From contig DYHC01000028.1 of assembly GCA_020724325.1 (NCBI GenBank), positions 1 to 11,406 of the forward strand: a stretch of DNA of 11,406 bases. Direction: 5' to 3'. Numbering within the stretch: position 1 is the stretch's first letter; each line of letters begins with the position of its first letter. The DNA is from Melioribacter roseus (GTDB lineage: Bacteria > Bacteroidota > Ignavibacteria > Ignavibacteriales > Melioribacteraceae). Shown here piece after piece: positions 7,114 through 11,406 of the stretch. Both the position numbers and the translations under genes were made by a program. Under the pieces are notes generated by a model. That model was not told the origin of the DNA. It did no database searches and was given only the letters and a program-made list of their open reading frames with translations.

Positions 7114-8460
7114 ATGAAAAAAATTGTTCTGGCATTTATTACGATTGTTCTAACAATTCCAGTTTCTGCACAACAGTTGTTAACACTTCAGGAAGCAGTT
7201 ACAATAGCACTTCAAAGAAATATTTCACTAATCAAAGTAAAAAATACTCTGGGGTCTAGCGAGTCTCAACTTAAATCTGCATACGGAGATCTGATCCCTA
7301 CATTAGGTGCAAATGCATCTTGGAGTTTTCAAAGAATAAATGATGCCGGCTCGGTTCAAAGAGATTTTCTTGGCAACGAAGTAGTAACACCGGCTTCACA
7401 GGTAGACAACCGGTCATACTCAGCCGGTATTGGAGGAAATATTACTTTATTTAATGGATTAGCAAATATTGCAAACATCAACCAGAAAAAAGATAATCTT
7501 AAAGCAACCGAGTATAATATCGAAAAAAAGAAGCAGGATGTTGTTTACGATGCAACCAATTTCTATTACCTGGTTCTTAATGCAGAAGAATTACTAAAGG
7601 TGCGCGAAGAGAATGTAAAATATTATCTAAAGTTTTACGAAACTGTTAATGAAAGAAATAGACTTGGTATTGTTGCAAAAGCGGATGTTTATACTGCACA
7701 GGTTCAGCTTGGTAATGCAGAGCTTCTTCTTATTCAGGCACAAAATAATTATGGAACAACTTTAAGCAATCTTTTAAATTTTCTTGGATTGGATGTTCTG
7801 CAAGATTATAAACTTGTTAATCCGTTCGCCAGCCAGGGAATATTTGATACGGAAGCTTACATCGGAGATTTTGAAAATATTCAGGCAATGGTTAACAGCG
7901 CACTCGATAACAGATTCGATTTCAAAAGTCAGCAGCTCGCAATCTCTTCTGCTGAAAGCGGAATAACTATTGCTCAATCGGGGTTATTTCCAACATTAAC
8001 CGGTTCGTATTCCTATTCAAGTGCAGCATCCAAATATGACAAACTATTTGATAGGAAAGTATTTAACGTTAGTCTATCATTAAACTTTCCGATCTTCTCA
8101 AACTGGAATACGGAAAATGCAATTCAACTAGCACAAGTTAGTTTAAAGAATGCCAAAGAAGATTTGCTGGCTTTGGAAAGATTAGTAAAGATAGAAGTTA
8201 AACAAGGATTTCTTGATTTAAGTGCTGCAAAGAAAAGTATGGATGTTGCCACCAAAAATGTTATTGCAGCAGAAGAGACAAGAAAAATAAATCAGGAAAG
8301 ATATAATCTTGGTTCAGGCACAATTCTAGAGGTGCTTCAAGCAGATAGAGATTTTATTGATGCACAAAGAAATAAAATTAATGCCACGTTTGATTTCTAC
8401 ATAAAGAGGGATAACCTAAGCAATGCTCTAGGCAAGCTTGAATATAAAAAGTATGAATAA
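7114..8460 (+). CDS. TolC-family outer-membrane efflux protein
   Basis: Outer-membrane channel of a tripartite exporter, 448 residues, normal for the family. A signal peptide is clear: basic MKK, a hydrophobic core to about residue 18, and a probable cut after VSA (19), giving a mature N-terminus QQLLTLQEAV. Two structural repeats of the OEP type are visible. The first begins LTLQEAVTIALQRN, followed by long helices and a strand segment; the second begins near RFDFKSQQLAI with LFPTLTGSYSYSS and ends with the typical NLGSGTILEVLQADRDF helix. The mature protein should form a trimeric barrel plus periplasmic helical tunnel. A strong ribosome site fixes the start. The adaptor gene follows after 20 bases, so this channel is very probably dedicated to the adaptor and ABC transporter encoded next. 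Homologs named TolC, OprM or CusC cannot be told apart by sequence alone here. Confidence 0.93.
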   Translation: MKKIVLAFITIVLTIPVSAQQLLTLQEAVTIALQRNISLIKVKNTLGSSESQLKSAYGDLIPTLGANASWSFQRINDAGSVQRDFLGNEVVTPASQVDNRSYSAGIGGNITLFNGLANIANINQKKDNLKATEYNIEKKKQDVVYDATNFYYLVLNAEELLKVREENVKYYLKFYETVNERNRLGIVAKADVYTAQVQLGNAELLLIQAQNNYGTTLSNLLNFLGLDVLQDYKLVNPFASQGIFDTEAYIGDFENIQAMVNSALDNRFDFKSQQLAISSAESGITIAQSGLFPTLTGSYSYSSAASKYDKLFDRKVFNVSLSLNFPIFSNWNTENAIQLAQVSLKNAKEDLLALERLVKIEVKQGFLDLSAAKKSMDVATKNVIAAEETRKINQERYNLGSGTILEVLQADRDFIDAQRNKINATFDFYIKRDNLSNALGKLEYKKYE

Positions 8461-8465
8461 ACTTT

Positions 8466-8471
8466 AAGGAG
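8466..8471 (+). promoter_or_regulatory. Ribosome binding site for the adaptor gene
   Basis: AAGGAG lies 9 bases upstream of ATG 8481, in the 20-base gap after the TolC-like stop codon, and fixes the adaptor start. Confidence 0.8.
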
Positions 8472-8480
8472 TTATAAAAA

Positions 8481-9767
8481 ATGTCTAACGGAAAGAAGAA
8501 ATCGAAAAAGAAACTTTTCATTTTTGGAGGATTAGGATTACTGCTTCTTGTAGTAATATTACTTGTTGCTTTCGGTGGTAGTAAAGAGGAAATATTCCAA
8601 GTTAATACAGAACCGGTAACAAAGAGAAATATTACTCAAGTTGTTTCAGCAACGGGAAAAATTAATCCGGAATTCCTTGTTAAATTAACTGCAGAAGCAA
8701 CCGGCGAAATTGTTCAGCTTCTTGTACGTGAAGGTGATAAGGTTCGAAAAGGACAGCTTCTTCTTAGAATAAAACCAGATATTTATGAAGCGCAAAAAGT
8801 TAGTGCCGAAGCACGTCTTGCACAGACAAGAGCAAATCTCAATTCGACAAAAGCACTATTAGATAAAGTTGAAGCAGATTATAAGCGTGTTCAGGAATTA
8901 TTTAAATTAGGACTGGCAAGCGACGCAGAGCTTGAAGCATCCAAATCAAGTTACCTGCAGACAAACTCGAATTTTGAATCCCAGAAATCAATCGTTGCAC
9001 AATCCGATGCTGCATTAAAAGAAGCTATCGAAAACCTAAATAAAACATATGTGTACGCTCCAATAAATGGAACTGTTAGCATACTTAATGTTGAGTTAAG
9101 TGAACGTGTTATTGGAAGTGTTTTTCAGGGCACACAACTTTTGACAGTTGCAGACTTAACTAATATGGAAGCTACAGTGGATGTTGACGAAAATGATGTT
9201 GTATTGGTTTCTGTTGGCGATACTGCAAAAATTAAAGTAGATGCTTTCGGTGAAAAAGAATTTAAAGGGATCGTAACTCAAATTGGCAACAGCGCTAAAA
9301 CAACCGGATTAGGTACCCAAGATCAGGTAGTTAACTTCGAAGTAAAAATAAAATTGTTGAACCCGGGTGATCAGATAAGACCCGGAATGTCTTGCGATGC
9401 AGATATTGAAACCGAAACTAAGACTAACGTTCTTGCGGTTCCAATACAAAGTGTAACAGCAAGATTGCCTGAAGCTAAAAAGGAAACTACAGAAACAAAT
9501 TCCGATGAAGGAAATGAAGCTCCTAAAGTAAAAAATGGTAAAAACAATAAACCAAAAGAAGTTGTATTTATTGTTAATGAAGGTGTAGCAAAAATGGTTG
9601 AAGTAAAAACCGGAATTAGCGATGATTCATATAGCGAAATTATAGAAGGTATAAAAGGTAATGAAGAAGTAATTACCGGTCCTTATAGAGCAATATCAAA
9701 AGATTTGGAAGATGGTTCAAAATTATCTGTAATATCAAAGCGCAAGGATGATAAAAAAGCAAATTAA
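8481..9767 (+). CDS. Periplasmic adaptor (membrane fusion) protein, MacA/HlyD type
   Basis: Links the inner-membrane ABC permease to the TolC-like channel; 428 residues. A lysine-rich N-terminus (4-11) precedes a single membrane anchor (about 12-33), so it is tethered by a helix rather than a lipid. The first half-lipoyl segment includes VKLTAEATGEIVQLLVREG (67-85), then GQLLLRI (91-97); a coiled-coil hairpin spans about 103-188; the second lipoyl half is YVYAPINGTVS (190-200). Beta-barrel and membrane-proximal domains follow (about 228-325 and 360-420), with RPGMSCDADIET (300-311) typical of the family. Residues about 329-359 form a charged, low-complexity Lys/Glu/Asn insert inside the membrane-proximal region. 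It is placed between the channel and ATPase genes, the usual order of MacA-like operons. The substrate cannot be inferred. Confidence 0.93.
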   Translation: MSNGKKKSKKKLFIFGGLGLLLLVVILLVAFGGSKEEIFQVNTEPVTKRNITQVVSATGKINPEFLVKLTAEATGEIVQLLVREGDKVRKGQLLLRIKPDIYEAQKVSAEARLAQTRANLNSTKALLDKVEADYKRVQELFKLGLASDAELEASKSSYLQTNSNFESQKSIVAQSDAALKEAIENLNKTYVYAPINGTVSILNVELSERVIGSVFQGTQLLTVADLTNMEATVDVDENDVVLVSVGDTAKIKVDAFGEKEFKGIVTQIGNSAKTTGLGTQDQVVNFEVKIKLLNPGDQIRPGMSCDADIETETKTNVLAVPIQSVTARLPEAKKETTETNSDEGNEAPKVKNGKNNKPKEVVFIVNEGVAKMVEVKTGISDDSYSEIIEGIKGNEEVITGPYRAISKDLEDGSKLSVISKRKDDKKAN

Positions 9768-9792
9768 TATTTCATTTTAGAGTGGAAATAAC

Positions 9793-10515
9793 ATGAACAT
9801 TATAAATATTGAACACATTGCAAAAATATATCAGGTTGGTAGTGAAGAAGTTCATGCGCTTGCTGATGTATCCTTAAGGATTGATAAAGGTGAATACGTT
9901 GCAATTATGGGTCCATCGGGTTCCGGAAAATCTACTTTGATGAATGTACTCGGCTGCTTAGATACACCTACAAGAGGAATTTATAACTTCAAAGGCGTTA
10001 ATGTTAGTCAAATGAATGATAACGAGTTAGCTACTATTAGAAATAGAGAAATCGGATTTGTCTTCCAGACTTTCAACTTATTGCCAAGGTCAGACGCATT
10101 ACACAATGTAGAGCTTCCACTTATTTACGCCGGGGTTTCCTCATCTGAAAGAAAAGAACGTGCTAAAGTTACATTAGAGCAAGTTGGTCTGGCTGATAGA
10201 ATGCATCACAAACCAAATGAGCTTTCAGGCGGGCAGCGCCAAAGAGTTGCTATAGCAAGAGCACTGGTTACAAGTCCTTCAATAATTTTAGCTGACGAGC
10301 CAACAGGTAATTTGGATACAAAAACCGGCGAAGATATTATGGCTCTTTTTAATGAAATATCTGAAAATGGAAATACTATAATCCTTGTAACCCACGAAGA
10401 GTACATAGCTGAGCATGCTGCAAGAATTATTAGACTGCGCGATGGATTAATCGAAAAAGACGAAAATGTAGATAAAAGATTTATTCCTGCTAAAAATGGT
10501 TTATCTAAAATTTAA
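9793..10515 (+). CDS. ABC transporter ATPase, MacB/LolD type
   Basis: Cytoplasmic nucleotide-binding subunit that powers the neighbouring permease; 240 residues, the usual length of a stand-alone LolD/MacB/FtsE-type ATPase. It has Walker [10 protein letters not shown] (40-48), Q-loop Q92 in [11 protein letters not shown], signature LSGGQRQR (144-151), Walker B IILADEP (164-170) with catalytic E169, D-loop NLD (173-175) and switch histidine H201 in VTHE. All key residues are intact. It begins 25 bases after the adaptor stop, with a modest GGA (9784-9786) 6 bases upstream. In E. coli MacB the ATPase is fused to the permease; here they are separate, as in LolCDE and many Bacteroidota exporters. 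Because adaptor and channel genes are adjacent, tripartite export is more likely than lipoprotein release. Confidence 0.95.
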   Translation: MNIINIEHIAKIYQVGSEEVHALADVSLRIDKGEYVAIMGPSGSGKSTLMNVLGCLDTPTRGIYNFKGVNVSQMNDNELATIRNREIGFVFQTFNLLPRSDALHNVELPLIYAGVSSSERKERAKVTLEQVGLADRMHHKPNELSGGQRQRVAIARALVTSPSIILADEPTGNLDTKTGEDIMALFNEISENGNTIILVTHEEYIAEHAARIIRLRDGLIEKDENVDKRFIPAKNGLSKI

Positions 10516-10530
10516 TTACGATATAGTCTA

Positions 10531-10563
10531 GTTTATCAATGATCGATAAGCAAATTAATTGCT
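10531..10563 (+). promoter_or_regulatory. Two overlapping stem-loops just before the permease ribosome site
   Basis: The first possible stem pairs 10531-10537 with 10545-10551 (seven pairs, one G-U, loop AATGATC). The second pairs AGCAA (10549-10553) with TTGCT (10559-10563), loop ATTAA, and touches the Shine-Dalgarno at 10564. They share bases 10549-10551, so they would be mutually exclusive. They might tune permease translation relative to the ATPase; the stems are short and AT-rich, so this is tentative. Confidence 0.3.
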
Positions 10564-10569
10564 AAAGGA
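10564..10569 (+). promoter_or_regulatory. Ribosome binding site that decides the permease start
   Basis: AAAGGA lies 6 bases before ATG 10576. An earlier in-frame ATG at 10570 directly abuts the site with no spacer, so 10576 is the better start. Confidence 0.65.
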
Positions 10570-10575
10570 ATGCCG

Positions 10576-11406
10576 ATGAATAATTACTTTTTTGAATTAA
10601 AAGAAGGGTTGTTAATTTCGTTAAGAGCTATAAGAGCTAATAAAGCAAGGGCAATACTCACAACTCTTGGTATTGTAATCGGAATTGCATCGGTTGTTCT
10701 TATGTCCACTGCAATTAAAGGTATAGATAATGCATTTCAAACGGGTGTTTCATCCTTAGGTTCGGATAATCTTTACATCGATAAATGGGAATGGTTTAAT
10801 AACGATATTCCTTTCTGGGAATTAAGAAACAGAAAAAATCTTGTTTTAGAAGATTACGATAAGTATAAAGAGCTTGCTAAACTTCCTTTAGCTGTTGCTC
10901 CTACTGTTTGGTCTAATCAAACTGTTAAATACAAAGACCGCAACGTAGAGTCAATTCTTATTCAAGGAACTAACCACGAGTATATCAATACAACAAATCT
11001 TACTTTTAGTGAGGGAAGATTTTTTAATGAACTGGAAAGTAACGGTGGAAGACAGGTTTGTGTACTTGGTTTTGATGTTGCAAAGAATTTATTCCCGCGG
11101 GGTAATGCACTATTCCAGGATGTTAGAATCCGCGGTCAAAAATTTAAAGTTATTGGTGTATTGGCTGAGCAGGGAAGCTGGGTAATGGGTAATTTTAATC
11201 CGGACCGGCAAATATTTATGCCCATTGCAAATATCTTCAAGTATTTCCAAAGTGAATTTTTCAGAAGCGTTACAATAAATGTGAAAGCAAGAAACAGTCA
11301 AATGGTAGAAGCAACTAAAGAAGAAGCCATCGGAATTATGAGAAGAATTCGCGGACTAAAATACAACGAGTCCAACGACTTCTCAATTAATCAGCAGGAA
11401 GGATTA
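10576..11406 (+). CDS. MacB/FtsX-type ABC permease (N-terminal part, runs off the window)
   Basis: Open frame of 277 codons with no stop before the window ends, so the gene is cut by the edge rather than broken. The N-terminal LISLRAIRANKARA leads into the first membrane helix (about 26-48, ILTTLGIVIGIASVVLM), as in MacB-family permeases. The large periplasmic domain (MacB_PCD type) follows: SLGSDNLYID (60-69), EGRFFNELES (146-155), VCVLGFDVAKNLFP (161-174) and FKVIGVLAEQGS (190-201) match the family pattern. The missing part should hold three C-terminal helices. No ATPase domain is fused; the separate ATPase gene ends 60 bases upstream. Together with the channel and adaptor genes it completes a tripartite exporter. 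A second permease might follow beyond the window. Confidence 0.92.
   Translation, partial: MNNYFFELKEGLLISLRAIRANKARAILTTLGIVIGIASVVLMSTAIKGIDNAFQTGVSSLGSDNLYIDKWEWFNNDIPFWELRNRKNLVLEDYDKYKELAKLPLAVAPTVWSNQTVKYKDRNVESILIQGTNHEYINTTNLTFSEGRFFNELESNGGRQVCVLGFDVAKNLFPRGNALFQDVRIRGQKFKVIGVLAEQGSWVMGNFNPDRQIFMPIANIFKYFQSEFFRSVTINVKARNSQMVEATKEEAIGIMRRIRGLKYNESNDFSINQQEGL

Noticed and set aside
7077..7259. Small 60-codon frame overlapping the TolC-like start
   Set aside because: It is out of frame with a gene that has a strong ribosome site and a signal peptide, and its low-complexity Ser/Thr/Asn product fits a shadow frame.
9793..11406. LolCDE lipoprotein-release system
   Set aside because: The ATPase alone would allow it, but the adjacent TolC-like channel and adaptor genes point to a MacAB-type exporter.

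Overview
The window is AT-rich and every supported gene is on the + strand. The gene content suggests a Gram-negative bacterium of the Bacteroidota/Chlorobiota/Ignavibacteriota group. The reasons are a membrane Ser/Thr kinase with a YCF48-type propeller sensor, a Bacteroidetes-style CCA enzyme with an HD domain, and a MacA/MacB-type exporter whose ATPase and permease are separate genes. This lineage call is an inference from protein style; there is no rRNA or tRNA to anchor it.

Layout: (i) Bases 1-216 are non-coding. They begin with short, tandemly arranged GC-richer repeat units (26-125) plus part of an inverted copy at the window edge, followed by an AT-rich leader with an inverted repeat. 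(ii) Bases 217-7004 hold four tightly packed genes: a transmembrane Ser/Thr kinase with a seven-unit periplasmic propeller, murA (first committed step of peptidoglycan synthesis), an unrecognised 7-TM protein with a periplasmic zinc-peptidase-like domain and a TPR-like tail, and a tRNA nucleotidyltransferase. Gaps are 8, 1 and -4 bases, so co-transcription is very likely. (iii) Bases 7005-7113 are a short AT-rich promoter-sized gap with a perfect 15-base palindrome. (iv) From 7114 to the end runs a tripartite export operon: TolC-like outer-membrane channel, periplasmic adaptor, ABC ATPase, and the first 277 codons of a MacB/FtsX-type permease that continues past the window.

How the genes may work together: the first unit places a possible envelope sensor (kinase plus propeller) directly upstream of the enzyme controlling entry into peptidoglycan synthesis, with a periplasmic peptidase-like membrane protein next to it. 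This is suggestive of envelope homeostasis, though the tRNA-end enzyme looks like a housekeeping passenger. The second unit is a complete machine for moving a substrate across the outer membrane; its substrate (macrolide, peptide, lipid or siderophore) cannot be read from the sequence. The most novel items are the kinase-propeller/murA pairing and the 7-TM/HExxH/TPR protein.
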